Assembly (NCBI RefSeq): GCF_003703835.1
Contig: NZ_RDQR01000015.1
Span: 1-62,734, forward strand
Reading direction: 5' to 3'
From: Auritidibacter ignavus
GTDB taxonomy: Bacteria > Actinomycetota > Actinomycetes > Actinomycetales > Micrococcaceae
Length of the DNA stretch: 62,734 nt
Positions 8,944-18,388 of this stretch are shown in pieces. Each line of letters opens with the position of its first letter. Within the stretch, counting starts at the first letter, position 1. The notes under the pieces were generated by a model. That model worked only from the letters and a program-made list of their open reading frames with translations, ran no database searches and had not been told where the DNA came from. A program made the translations under genes and the position numbers.

Positions 8944-10197
8944 GCGGGAGACCGTATCTGCGGTGAGGGGATCATCGGGAGCACGCGGTGTCAGAATCTC
9001 CTGGAGATAAGACGTCACGGTCTCTTCAAGGCTGACCTGCTGTCCGGCCCGTTCGGAGAGATACCAGCGGTGCTCCAAAATCTCGTGCATGATTTCCGCC
9101 GGCTCCATCTTGCCAGCCAGTTCTGCCGGTAGGTGCTGAATGATCGGGTCGAAGACTTGCTGTAGCCACAGCTGAGCAGACAAGTGTTCATCGGTCTGCC
9201 AGTGTTGTTCTCTTCGGTAGTCGTCAATGGCCTGCAACAGTCGGCGAGCTTGATTTTCTTCCACGCTCAGCCCGGTCAATTGCAGTAGCCGACGGCGATG
9301 GTGGCCGGGATCGACGACTTTGGGGTTCAGCACCAGTTCACGACCACCGCGGGCGGGCGTGACATCGTATTCTTCAACATCAAAACCTAGCTCGTTGAGC
9401 CGACGGATGCGGTCTTGTAGGTGCATACGCTGATCGGTGGGCACCGCAAAGTCGGTGGTCAATTCATGCCACAGGTTGCGGTAACTGGCAGAGACCTGCT
9501 CCGCGGTGGCCACCGGGTCAACGGTTTCGGCCAACAAGCCACCGGCGATCAGATCCATGAGCTCGCCGGCAATATTGGTCCGAGCAATCTCCATATCGTG
9601 GGCGCGTTGCCCGGCCGAGACGTTCGTGCGTAGCTCCCCGGTCTCGGCGTCGACCAGATAGGCGGCGAACCCGCCGGCATCGCGACGAAACAGCACGTTC
9701 GACAGTGAAATATCGCCCCAATAAAATCCTTCGAGGTGTAGTTGGACGATCAGTACTGCTAGCGCGTCGATCACCCTGGTGAGGGTGTCGCGGGAGAGTT
9801 GCTGACTCAACACGGCCCGATACGGCAGAGAAAAAGGTAGATGTTGGGTGACCAACATAGCGGGGAGTGGTTCGTCTGCGGGATCCCGGCGGCCGGTAAT
9901 CACCGCCAGGGGCACCACACAGGGGATATCGCGCCGGCCGAGCTGGCGTAATAATCCGTACTCAGCTTGGGCCTGTGCCGGTGTGGTTTCTTTCAGCGCT
10001 ACCACTGCCGAGGGCAACCGGACGAATCGCACGACGTGTCGCGAAATACCACGGGGCAGTGCGGTGATCACCTGCTCGGGCCAATCCTCGAGGTTCTGGT
10101 GCAGGGGTAGGTCCAAGAGCTCGGCGCTGAGCGTGGGAGAGGAGTGTGTCGAGGAAATGCGGACCTGGTCATTGATGGGATGTGGAGCGGAATTCAT
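8869..10197 (-). CDS. DUF4032 protein with a kinase-like fold
   Basis: A 442-residue protein of the actinobacterial DUF4032 family. The N-terminal half keeps kinase-like motifs: a possible ATP-site lysine in AVVALKETTP (near residue 70), a catalytic-loop pattern GFYWGDISLSNVLFRR (GDxxxxN), and YLVDAETGEL in the place of the metal-binding DFG. These resemble aminoglycoside-phosphotransferase/InaA-type kinases; activity and substrate are inference. The C-terminal half is a helical domain (HRWYLSERAGQQVSLEE). The ATG at 10197 (MNSAPHP) is the first of a plausible size; the frame is open 20 codons further. The last 25 codons are antisense to the end of treZ. Confidence 0.75.
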   Translation of the reverse strand: MNSAPHPINDQVRISSTHSSPTLSAELLDLPLHQNLEDWPEQVITALPRGISRHVVRFVRLPSAVVALKETTPAQAQAEYGLLRQLGRRDIPCVVPLAVITGRRDPADEPLPAMLVTQHLPFSLPYRAVLSQQLSRDTLTRVIDALAVLIVQLHLEGFYWGDISLSNVLFRRDAGGFAAYLVDAETGELRTNVSAGQRAHDMEIARTNIAGELMDLIAGGLLAETVDPVATAEQVSASYRNLWHELTTDFAVPTDQRMHLQDRIRRLNELGFDVEEYDVTPARGGRELVLNPKVVDPGHHRRRLLQLTGLSVEENQARRLLQAIDDYRREQHWQTDEHLSAQLWLQQVFDPIIQHLPAELAGKMEPAEIMHEILEHRWYLSERAGQQVSLEETVTSYLQEILTPRAPDDPLTADTVSRSQASRPNTEYHHRPGTYQGPSGND

Positions 10198-10343
10198 TAG
10201 TACATGAGTGTGCCCCGAACTCCGGTTGCTGTCGAGTCCTGTGTAGCTGAGACACAAACTTTAAGATATTCAGATCCTTGGCACGATCACCGGTTATGCT
10301 ATCCCAGGAGCCCGTGACCACCACGTTGTCGAGGATCAAAGAT

Positions 10344-11189
10344 ATGGCCAAAAACTCCAAGTCCGCAGGGGATGCGCGAACCAGAGCGCGCCAGATGCAC
10401 GAAAAACAACTGAAAAAAGAAAAACGCAACGCCCAGATCACCACCTGGAGCATTGTTGGTGTGGTGGTTCTAGTCATTGCGGTGATCGCCGGGTTGCTTA
10501 TATGGAACCAAAACCGTTCCATTCCTGAATCTGGTGAAGCCCCGACCATCGCCAATGAACACGGTGGTATTACCTTGGTGTCTACGACAGAATTCGCTGA
10601 GGGCGAGTCTCTCGGCGAAGTCAGCGCCAACGAGGTAGGCGAATCCAATATCACCGATGAACCCCCCGAAGAGGTGCCCGGCGGGGAAGAACGTGACCAG
10701 GATGAGCCCGCCCAGGTCATTATCTATGCCGACCCGGACTGCGTGCACTGTGCTGACTTCGAAATGGCCAATTCCGAGTTCATTAATGAGAAGCTAGACG
10801 CCGAAGAGATCACGGTCGAGTACCGCTTGGTTAACTACCTGGATAACCCCGGAACGAATAACTTCTCGTCTCGGGCTGCCAACACCGCGCTGTGCACCGC
10901 TGCAGAGCATCCCGAAAAGTTCAATGATGTGCTCACCGCATTATTCGAAACCTATAGCACCCATCAGGGCCAAGGCCTGTCCAACGATGAGCTGAAACAG
11001 CTGGCCAGCGATAACGGTGCTGACGTTTCAGACTGTATGTCGAATAACACCTACCGTCCGTTCGTGGACTACACCGCGGCGAAGGCTCGTGAAGGTGGTA
11101 TTGCGGGAACTCCATCCATTTGGGTCAACGGCACGTTTACCACTCAGGATTCCTTCCAGGACGATGTGAATAACGCCATCGAGGACTAG
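10344..11189 (+). CDS. Membrane-anchored DsbA/thioredoxin-fold protein
   Basis: A 281-residue protein with a short basic cytoplasmic head, one membrane segment (about residues 37-58, WSIVGVVVLVIAVIAGLLIW), an acidic linker, and an extracytoplasmic DsbA-like domain. The redox motif is C133-V-H-C136 in YADPDCVHCADF, and a cis-proline block GIAGTPSIWVNG lies near the C-terminus. Two more cysteines (ALCTAAE, VSDCMSN) could form a second disulfide. This is the architecture of actinobacterial DsbA/MdbA-type oxidoreductases that help fold secreted proteins. The ATG at 10344 has a GAGG 10 bases upstream. It appears monocistronic. Confidence 0.85.
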   Translation: MAKNSKSAGDARTRARQMHEKQLKKEKRNAQITTWSIVGVVVLVIAVIAGLLIWNQNRSIPESGEAPTIANEHGGITLVSTTEFAEGESLGEVSANEVGESNITDEPPEEVPGGEERDQDEPAQVIIYADPDCVHCADFEMANSEFINEKLDAEEITVEYRLVNYLDNPGTNNFSSRAANTALCTAAEHPEKFNDVLTALFETYSTHQGQGLSNDELKQLASDNGADVSDCMSNNTYRPFVDYTAAKAREGGIAGTPSIWVNGTFTTQDSFQDDVNNAIED

Positions 11190-11214
11190 GCACTCGAGGC
11201 ATGAATGCAGCTGG

Positions 11215-11254
11215 GCGGCCCGAACCGGTTGGCATCTGCCACAGTTCGGGCCGC
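11215..11254 (+). terminator. Hairpin terminator after the DsbA-like gene
   Basis: Arms GCGGCCCGAAC and GTTCGGGCCGC (11215-11225 with 11244-11254) enclose a nested TGGCA/TGCCA hairpin. There is no T tract. It lies 26 bases after the stop codon. Confidence 0.7.
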
Positions 11255-11325
11255 TCGCGTCTGCAAGATGAAATCGCCGACAAGTCTACCGATCCGGTAT
11301 GCTAGAGAAGTTGCCTGAGGGCTTT

Positions 11326-11399
11326 GCCTCCTTAGCTCAGTTGGCCAGAGCATCTGTCTTGTAAACAGAGGGTCGCCGGTTCGAATCCGGCAGGGGGCT
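11326..11399 (+). tRNA. tRNA-Thr (anticodon TGT)
   Basis: Complete cloverleaf: acceptor GCCTCCT with AGGGGGC (one G-U pair), D arm GCTC/GAGC, anticodon stem TCTGT/ACAGA with loop CTTGTAA (anticodon TGT), and T arm GCCGG-TTCGAAT-CCGGC. CCA is not encoded. It reads threonine codon ACA. Confidence 0.96.
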
Positions 11400-11403
11400 C
11401 TGA

Positions 11404-11447
11404 CGCTGAGGGCCCTGTATCCACTAGTGGATACAGGGCCCTCGGCG
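11404..11447 (+). terminator. Very strong palindromic hairpin after tRNA-Thr
   Basis: Positions 11408-11443 are a perfect 36-bp palindrome centred on ACTAGT. Allowing one G-U pair, the stem extends to 11404-11447. It starts 5 bases after the tRNA and has no T tract, so it is best read as a U-less terminator or processing hairpin. Confidence 0.75.
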
Positions 11448-11617
11448 TTGAATTCGGGGAATAACCTGCACGCCGGTCACCTTCCGCCCGTGGCTGGCAT
11501 CCTGGGATTGATTCCCAGACAGTCCTCAGGCATGGTCGGGGCTAACGATGCAGTGTGGTCACCGCGACGTCCGATTTCGCGTTGACTCATCTTCCTGCTA
11601 AAGTATGACCTCTGTAC

Positions 11618-11691
11618 GGATCCTTAGCTCAGCTGGTTAGAGCGTTCGCTTCACACGCGAGAGGTCGCTGGTTCGAATCCAGTAGGATCCA
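11618..11691 (+). tRNA. tRNA-Val (anticodon CAC)
   Basis: Complete cloverleaf: acceptor GGATCCT with AGGATCC, D arm GCTC/GAGC, anticodon stem TTCGC/GCGAG with loop TTCACAC (anticodon CAC), and T arm GCTGG-TTCGAAT-CCAGT. CCA is not encoded. It reads valine codon GTG. Confidence 0.94.
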
Positions 11692-11698
11692 CGGCGAG

Positions 11699-11731
11699 TC
11701 CCTGTTTGCTCCGAGCAAGCGGGGATTTTTT
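11699..11731 (+). terminator. Rho-independent terminator after tRNA-Val
   Basis: An 11-bp stem with two G-U pairs (11699-11709 with 11715-11725) is followed at once by six T residues. This is a canonical intrinsic terminator for the tRNA-Val transcript. Confidence 0.85.
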
Positions 11732-11801
11732 CATGTCTAAGATGTAGATGATAGACAACGCGGAGAGTGATCTGTGTTGCACTCCGATTATTGTCATGTG
11801 T

Positions 11802-11825
11802 ACATATTGCAATATCTTTATATGT
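11802..11825. promoter_or_regulatory. Candidate ArsR-family operator upstream of the regulator gene
   Basis: An AT-rich dyad in an otherwise G+C-rich genome: ACATAT and ATATGT half-sites 12 bases apart, with an inner perfect 12-bp palindrome ATATTGCAATAT (11804-11815). It lies 17 bases upstream of the ArsR start codon, where metal-sensing ArsR/SmtB repressors usually bind. The assignment to this regulator is inference. Confidence 0.5.
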
Positions 11826-11841
11826 CTGGTGGAATAGAAAT

Positions 11842-12186
11842 ATGGACAGCGAATCAGGCGTTGCCGAGGCGGCGAAATTGTTCAAAGTTCTCGGTAGCGT
11901 TCCCCGATTGGAACTGTTGCACGAGATTGGACATGAGCCTCGCACTGTTGGGGCGCTTGCGGAAGCGACAGGACTGTCGCAACCGCTGGTCTCCCAGCAT
12001 CTGCGGACCCTTCGGCAGGCCAGTTTGGTGACCGCGGTCCGATCGGGCAAAGAAGTGATCTATCACTTGGCTGACCTTCACGTCAGTCACGTGATCGATG
12101 ATGCGCTGGCCCACGTTCAAGAACCTGAGACAAGCGTTGACGCGCCAATAGAACCCACAGGCACCGATGAAAAGGAGTCGTCATGA
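11842..12186 (+). CDS. ArsR/SmtB-family metalloregulator
   Basis: A 114-residue winged-helix repressor. AAKLFKVLGSVPRLELLHEI (residues 9-28) and the recognition helix GLSQPLVSQHLRTLRQASLV followed by the wing SGKEVIYHLAD are textbook ArsR/SmtB. It has no cysteine. The C-terminal helix carries LHVSHVIDDALAHVQEPE with spaced Asp/His/Glu residues, which would fit an alpha-5-type zinc or nickel site (inference). The ATG at 11842 gives the usual N-terminus. The stop overlaps the start of the His-rich gene (ATGA), so both are made from one mRNA, and an AT-rich dyad upstream suggests autoregulation. Confidence 0.88.
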   Translation: MDSESGVAEAAKLFKVLGSVPRLELLHEIGHEPRTVGALAEATGLSQPLVSQHLRTLRQASLVTAVRSGKEVIYHLADLHVSHVIDDALAHVQEPETSVDAPIEPTGTDEKESS

Positions 12187-12479
12187 CCGAGCAAGATGTA
12201 CACGCTGAGCACACCATTGAAGAGCACGAGCACGGCGAGGACTGCGGCCACGAAGCAGTTCAGCACGGTGATCACGTGGACTACATCCATGGGACCCACC
12301 GTCACGCGTTGCACGGTGACCACTACGACGAGCATGAGTCCGTCGCCGAGCACACCATTGAAGACCATGAGCACGGCGAGAACTGTGGCCACGAAGCAGT
12401 TCAGCACGGTGATCACGTGGACTATATTCACGATGGCCACCGTCACGCGCTACACGAGGATCACTACGATGAGCACTAA
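12183..12479 (+). CDS. Histidine-rich tandem-repeat metal-binding protein
   Basis: A 98-residue soluble protein with 25 histidines, many Asp/Glu and two cysteines, and no signal or membrane segment. It consists of two near-identical 47- and 43-residue repeats (EHTIE-HEHGE-CGHEAVQHGDHVDYIH-HRHAL-DHYDEH), so each half has one cysteine and about a dozen histidines. The composition implies zinc, nickel or copper binding, as store, buffer or chaperone; this is inference. Similar single-unit His-rich proteins beside ArsR genes are known in Actinobacteria as uncharacterised proteins. The start overlaps the ArsR stop (ATGA). A strong terminator follows, so the operon holds only these two genes and no transporter. 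Confidence 0.8.
   Translation: MTEQDVHAEHTIEEHEHGEDCGHEAVQHGDHVDYIHGTHRHALHGDHYDEHESVAEHTIEDHEHGENCGHEAVQHGDHVDYIHDGHRHALHEDHYDEH
12207..12347 (+). repeat. Tandem repeat unit 1 of the His-rich gene (141 bp)
   Basis: First copy of a 47-codon in-frame tandem repeat. It is very similar to 12348-12476 at DNA level, including a long identical run across GCCACGAAGCAGTTCAGCAC, which points to a fairly recent internal duplication. Confidence 0.85.
12348..12476 (+). repeat. Tandem repeat unit 2 of the His-rich gene (129 bp)
   Basis: Second copy of the repeat, ending with the last sense codon of the gene. Protein differences from unit 1 are few (for example EEHEHGED against EDHEHGEN, and GTHRH against DGHRH) and keep all metal-ligand residues. 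Confidence 0.85.
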
Positions 12480-12504
12480 GCGCTGAGTTTTGGCTCTGGA
12501 TGTT

Positions 12505-12550
12505 AGCTCAGTGGGGATGCCCGAATTGGGTAGCCCCACTGAGTTTTTTT
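12505..12550 (+). terminator. Intrinsic terminator of the ArsR/His-rich operon
   Basis: Arms CTCAGTGGGG and CCCCACTGAG (12507-12516 with 12534-12543) are followed by seven T residues. The 17-base loop contains a smaller GCCC/GGGT hairpin. Confidence 0.9.
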
Positions 12551-12701
12551 AATCCCGGGCTAACGCGCAGCTCACGACGGAACAGCAACGTGCATCACTG
12601 TTCGTGTGCTTTGCCAATTCACGTCGCATAAAGCGCCTTACTGGATAGTAGAACGCGATGAGTCACTCTCACGACAACTGTCACGGACCAGCTCAACACG
12701 G

Positions 12702-12714
12702 CCTAAAATTTAGG
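12702..12714. promoter_or_regulatory. Short inverted repeat upstream of the Thr/Ser exporter gene
   Basis: CCTAAA and TTTAGG arms around one central base, containing TAAAAT that could be a -10 element. It lies about 55 bases before the exporter start. It is not a DtxR iron box, because the longer TTAGG-AGG-CTAACC symmetry is missing. The remainder of 12551-12767 shows nothing else I can support. Confidence 0.25.
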
Positions 12715-12767
12715 GTGGGTTAAGGCTGAGAATCTCGGCATCAGAATGAACTTTTTGAGGAGGCAGT

Positions 12768-14699
12768 ATGTCTAAAAATGTGCGTACCGAACGCGACGAA
12801 GACGTCACAGAAACCACCTCAACGGATCATTCTGAGGCCCCGACAGAACAGCCCAGCACAGATTCGGACGTCATTCCCGTCATTCGCCCGGCTGTGGTGG
12901 CACCCAACCCGGATGCGTCAGCGCCACAGACCGCACCGGTGTACGAAGAACCGGAACCGGTGGCTGATCATGACCCGGTGCCTACCTCGGTGCTGTCGTC
13001 TACCACCACGGACCTTCCCTCGGTTACTCCCCGAGACTCGGAGGACCAGTCCGAGCGCGGTGGCTCCTCGCCCGAGAAGACTAGTGAGGACCAACGTCAT
13101 GAGTTTGATGAATGGCGGCGTCCCGCGACCGACCCTCAGCCGATAGTTCCAGCTGGCTATGCCTCGGAGACCGAGACGGAAGCCGAGCCTTCCCGTCGTC
13201 GTTTTCCCGGGCTACCGACCTGGAAACCCAATCTCGGCGGGCGCACCCGCGGGGGCGTGTTTCGGAAAAGCGCCACTGATACTGCTCCCAGTAACGCCGC
13301 AGAGGATCGTCACTCCTTCGTTGACTCGATCCCTACCCAAGCGCTCCAGCTCAATAACCGTCTTTTCCAGTCGCCCTATCAAGCCCGACGAGTTGCCAAC
13401 GCTGGACGCGACTATCGTCAAGTCGCTGAAAATGCTGATGTTGGCAATACGTTGCAATTTGCGTTGCGTTTGGGTGAGACCATGTTCCGTTTCGGAGCTG
13501 GTGCGCTGGAGGTCGAAACCTCCATTATTGTGGTCACCCAAGCATTCGGCGTCCCCGACGCGGAAATCGACATCACCAACCAAGCGATCTCTCTGAACTA
13601 CGTTCCCGCCGGGGAAACCCCCTTCACCTATCAGCGCGTGGTGCGTTCCTGGTCCTCGAACTACGCGGGGCTGTCCTTCCTCCACCAGCTGGTCACCCGG
13701 ATTGCCAACGGCGACGCCACCCGAGACGAGGCCGAAGCAAAACTGGCCGAGATCCGTCACCAGTCCAAGACCTTCCCGGGCTGGGTTGCACTGCTGGCCA
13801 CTGGACTATTCGGCACGTCGTTCGTGATGTTCATCGGCGGTAGTCCAATGGCCGGCTTGATGACGTTTTTCTCGATGATCATGACCATGACGGCCGTGGA
13901 TCTGATGGGACGGATCCGCATGCCTGAAGTCTTTGCCACCATGACCGGTGGCGCGGTGGCTACCGGGGTGGCGCTGGCTTTGTACGCCTTCGATGTTTTC
14001 CAAGACCCCTCGGCGGTCATCGCCGGGTCGCTGATGATGCTCCTACCTGCGCTTCGCATCGTCTCGGCTGTGCAGGACGGTATTAACGGCTTCCCGATGA
14101 CGGCTGCCGGACGTATGGTTTCATCCCTGCTCAGTTATATCGGTCTGGTGGCGGGCATTGTGGTCGCTGTGGCGATCTCGGACCTGATCGGAGTGCCACA
14201 AATCGACCTGACCCGGGTTCCGGACTATGAATACCCGGTATGGCTGCTGGCCTTATTCGTCCTGATGGCCGCTCTGTTTGCGGCCATGAGTGATCAGTCT
14301 TCGGTGCGACTGCTGTTGCCCACCGGCTTGGTCTCCGGCATCGGTTACTTGGCGTATGTGGCCGGAGAAAATCTCGGCCTGGGGCCCACGGTCACGCCCG
14401 CGTTCGCAGCAGTGGCTGTCGGTTTCCTAGCACGTATTGTCGCGCTCCGATTGGGCGCACCCCAGCTGGTGGTTGCCGTGCCGGCGATCATGTTCTTGCT
14501 ACCCGGGCTGATGATCTTCCGCTCGATGTACCGGATCACCATCTCAGCTGAAACCGTCCCCTCGGGCTTGATTGGAATGTTTAACGCGATGGTGATCATT
14601 CTGGCTATGGCCTTCGGGTCGGTGCTCGGTGATACTCTGGCTCGGCCGCTGACCGGTCGACTCTCCGATAACGAGCGTCGCCGGATTGGTCGTCGTTAG
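12768..14699 (+). CDS. Threonine/serine exporter (ThrE) family membrane protein
   Basis: A 643-residue membrane protein. The first ~200 residues are acidic, proline- and serine-rich and look disordered. A ThrE-type soluble domain follows (LRLGETMFRFGAGALEVETS, about residues 230-330), then about ten membrane segments in two sets matching the two halves of the ThrE family (from WVALLATGLFGTSFVMFIGG and from EYPVWLLALFVLMAALFAAM). Family members export threonine and serine using the proton-motive force. The long N-terminal extension is longer than in Corynebacterium ThrE. A strong ribosome-binding site (GAGGAGG) precedes the ATG. It stands alone between the His-rich operon and ung. Confidence 0.88.
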   Translation: MSKNVRTERDEDVTETTSTDHSEAPTEQPSTDSDVIPVIRPAVVAPNPDASAPQTAPVYEEPEPVADHDPVPTSVLSSTTTDLPSVTPRDSEDQSERGGSSPEKTSEDQRHEFDEWRRPATDPQPIVPAGYASETETEAEPSRRRFPGLPTWKPNLGGRTRGGVFRKSATDTAPSNAAEDRHSFVDSIPTQALQLNNRLFQSPYQARRVANAGRDYRQVAENADVGNTLQFALRLGETMFRFGAGALEVETSIIVVTQAFGVPDAEIDITNQAISLNYVPAGETPFTYQRVVRSWSSNYAGLSFLHQLVTRIANGDATRDEAEAKLAEIRHQSKTFPGWVALLATGLFGTSFVMFIGGSPMAGLMTFFSMIMTMTAVDLMGRIRMPEVFATMTGGAVATGVALALYAFDVFQDPSAVIAGSLMMLLPALRIVSAVQDGINGFPMTAAGRMVSSLLSYIGLVAGIVVAVAISDLIGVPQIDLTRVPDYEYPVWLLALFVLMAALFAAMSDQSSVRLLLPTGLVSGIGYLAYVAGENLGLGPTVTPAFAAVAVGFLARIVALRLGAPQLVVAVPAIMFLLPGLMIFRSMYRITISAETVPSGLIGMFNAMVIILAMAFGSVLGDTLARPLTGRLSDNERRRIGRR

Positions 14700-14722
14700 T
14701 CGCAAAGACGACAGGGGTTCAC

Positions 14723-15487
14723 CTACTGCGGAAGTTCCCAGTCAATCGGTTGGAGCCCGTGGGCGACCAAGAACTCATTGGTGCGGGAGAACGGTCTGGA
14801 CCCAAAAAAGCCCCGTCGGGCCGAGAGGGGTGAGGGGTGCGGTGACTCAATGACCGCAGTGTTGGTGCCGCCGAGAATCAGGGGCTTGGTTTTGCGGGCA
14901 TCAGCGCCCCACAGCAGAGCTACCAGCGGCGTTCCTCGAGCGACCAATGCTTCAATTGCCTGCTGAGTGATCTCCTCCCACCCCAGTCCGCGGTGTGACC
15001 CCGGCGATCCAGCGGTGACGGTCAGCACACGGTTGAGCATCAGCACGCCTTGATCGGCCCAATGAGTGAGATCGCCATGCTGCGACGGGGTGATGCCCAG
15101 GTCATCGTGTAATTCCTGAAAAATATTGGTCAGCGACCGTGCCAGGGGCCGGACGTTACGATGAAGAGAAAAACTCATCCCCATCGGATGCCCTGGAGTG
15201 GGATAGGGGTCCTGTCCCAGCACTAAGACCCGTACGCGATCAAAAGGCTGGCGAAACACCCGGAGAATGTTGTCGGGTTCCGGCAAGACTTCCACATTCC
15301 GTGCGTTCAGGTCACCCAGCCGGTCAGCAATGAGCTGAAACTGTGTCGCACACGGTGCCAACGCCTGGGCCCAGCCAGGATCCAATGGATGACGCATCGG
15401 CGGTAACTGTGAGGCGGTAGCGGCTGAGTCACGGGCCGAGCCGGAGGCGCTGGAGGGTCTGGAGGAGTCTGCCGAAGGTGCAACCAT
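14723..15487 (-). CDS. ung: Uracil-DNA glycosylase
   Basis: A 254-residue family-1 UDG that removes uracil from DNA in base-excision repair. Signatures: [22 protein letters not shown] (water-activating Asp), LLLNR-type block ([11 protein letters not shown]), [10 protein letters not shown], and the DNA-intercalation loop [21 protein letters not shown] with its catalytic His. The first ~30 residues are Ser/Ala-rich and poorly conserved; an in-frame ATG at 15397 (MRHPLDPGW) could be the true start. The gene is convergent with the exporter and divergent from the DUF3263 gene. Confidence 0.95.
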   Translation of the reverse strand: MVAPSADSSRPSSASGSARDSAATASQLPPMRHPLDPGWAQALAPCATQFQLIADRLGDLNARNVEVLPEPDNILRVFRQPFDRVRVLVLGQDPYPTPGHPMGMSFSLHRNVRPLARSLTNIFQELHDDLGITPSQHGDLTHWADQGVLMLNRVLTVTAGSPGSHRGLGWEEITQQAIEALVARGTPLVALLWGADARKTKPLILGGTNTAVIESPHPSPLSARRGFFGSRPFSRTNEFLVAHGLQPIDWELPQ

Positions 15488-15538
15488 AGTGCGAGCCTAA
15501 CCGGTGAGAACCAGCCTGCTCTACTAGACTGGGCCACG

Positions 15539-15799
15539 ATGACGAAGTTGGAACCGCTGAACGACCGTGAAAAAAAGGTGCTGGACTTGGAGCGCCGTTC
15601 TTTCCGGTACTCCGGAGCGAAGGACCGGGCCATTCAAGATGACTTGGGCATGACGCCCACCGGCTACTACCAGTTGCTGACACGGCTCGTTGACGACGAA
15701 CGCGCCATCGCCGCCGACCCGATGTTGATCAACCGCATTCGCCAACGTCGTCGCACCGCCGACCGCGCCGACCGCCACCCACAGAGCACCACTAGATGA
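15539..15799 (+). CDS. DUF3263 domain protein
   Basis: An 86-residue basic protein recognised as DUF3263: LNDREKKVLDLERRSFRYSGAKDRAI and LGMTPTGYYQLLTRLVDD form a helix-turn-helix-like unit similar to sigma-factor region 4. This suggests DNA binding, but no function is established. The stop overlaps the start of the next gene (ATGA), so the pair is translationally coupled. The pairing with a LytR_C protein is a conserved actinobacterial neighbourhood. Confidence 0.85.
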   Translation: MTKLEPLNDREKKVLDLERRSFRYSGAKDRAIQDDLGMTPTGYYQLLTRLVDDERAIAADPMLINRIRQRRRTADRADRHPQSTTR

Positions 15800-16473
15800 A
15801 CAAGATGTCCAAGACAGAGTATGAGCCAGACCGGTTCTCTCACGTTCCGGAATACACCACCGAGCACGGGGCCCACCGGGCAGATTTCCGTGGCCCCGAA
15901 TCCAGCGCCCACCTGATCTGGATCATTCTGGCCGCAGGGTTGGCGTTGGCCATTGGTGCTTTCAGTTTCATTTTGCTCCCTCAACTACGGTCGCAAATTT
16001 TCGCTGATGCTCCTGTGGTGGCAGGCCCCTCGCCCGAGGAGGATCCGGACGCTGTCTTGGAATCACCCACAGACGCCTCGGATGCTAGCAACGATGTTGG
16101 CTCGCCGGATCCCGCTGATTCCGCCGTCCCGGACGACGCTGAGACGGCTGTCGACGAGGACGCAACCGGTGCTGAGCCCTCTGCCACGGAAGAGACTCAG
16201 GAATCCGCGGAGGTTGACTATCAAGCTCCCGTCTCGGTATATAACTCGACCACCATTAACGGTCTCGCTGCCCAAACCGAAGCTGAGTTGACCCAAGCTG
16301 GGTTCAATGTTGTGACCGTCGGAGATTGGAATGGGGGCCCGGTGACCTCCAACATCGTCTACTTTGATGATCCAGCACTGCAAGCCACCGCCGAAGAAGT
16401 TGCCTCTCAGGTGGGTGGCCAAGCCCAGCAGAATGACACGGTCAGCGGTCTGACCGTAGTGGTCGTTCAGTAG
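15796..16473 (+). CDS. LytR C-terminal domain membrane protein
   Basis: A 225-residue membrane-anchored protein: cytoplasmic N-terminus, one membrane segment (about residues 34-57, LIWIILAAGLALAIGAFSFI), a long Asp/Glu/Ser/Ala-rich linker (about 75-145), and a C-terminal LytR_C domain (VSVYNSTTINGLAAQTEAEL to the end). LytR_C domains accompany cell-wall LCP ligases, but this protein lacks the LCP domain, so a role at the cell wall is inference. It is coupled to DUF3263 upstream. The acidic linker would lie outside the membrane. Confidence 0.8.
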   Translation: MNKMSKTEYEPDRFSHVPEYTTEHGAHRADFRGPESSAHLIWIILAAGLALAIGAFSFILLPQLRSQIFADAPVVAGPSPEEDPDAVLESPTDASDASNDVGSPDPADSAVPDDAETAVDEDATGAEPSATEETQESAEVDYQAPVSVYNSTTINGLAAQTEAELTQAGFNVVTVGDWNGGPVTSNIVYFDDPALQATAEEVASQVGGQAQQNDTVSGLTVVVVQ

Positions 16474-16507
16474 GGCTCCTCTTGCGATGAACAGCCCCGG
16501 AACTCTA

Positions 16508-16534
16508 CTTGCACTCGCCCGGGGGGAGTGCTAA
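16508..16534. promoter_or_regulatory. CIRCE operator 1, overlapping the groEL promoter
   Basis: CTTGCACTC, nine bases, GAGTGCTAA: a near-consensus HrcA-binding site (consensus TTAGCACTC-N9-GAGTGCTAA). A possible sigma-70-type promoter lies over it, with -35 TTGCAC (16509-16514), an 18-base spacer and -10 AATAAT (16533-16538), so a bound repressor would cover the promoter. Confidence 0.85.
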
Positions 16535-16542
16535 TAATGGAG

Positions 16543-16569
16543 TTAGCACTCTTAGGTTGTGACTGCCAA
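16543..16569. promoter_or_regulatory. CIRCE operator 2, degenerate right half
   Basis: A perfect left half TTAGCACTC, nine bases, then GACTGCCAA (7 of 9 match to GAGTGCTAA). It begins 8 bases after CIRCE 1 and covers the expected transcription start. Tandem CIRCE sites are common upstream of actinobacterial groEL genes. Confidence 0.7.
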
Positions 16570-16664
16570 AGTTGCCCTAAGAAGTAGACGCCCTTCACTC
16601 CAGTGAGGTCGGGAGTAAACCGCCACCCGGTGGTTGCTCCTCACCGTCCGTCGCGGGCACTTGA

Positions 16665-18347
<1,683 letters not shown>

Positions 18348-18388
18348 CCACCCCACCCTCCCCCCCCCCGGGGGTGATGGACCTCTTG

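Noticed and set aside
12207-12476. The direct repeat in the His-rich gene as a mobile or CRISPR-like repeat
   Set aside because: The repeat is in frame, has only two units without spacers, and encodes a duplicated protein segment.
12702-12714. DtxR iron box upstream of the Thr/Ser exporter
   Set aside because: Only CCTAAA-A-TTTAGG is present; the 19-bp symmetric consensus with TTAGG and CCTAA outer arms is not met.
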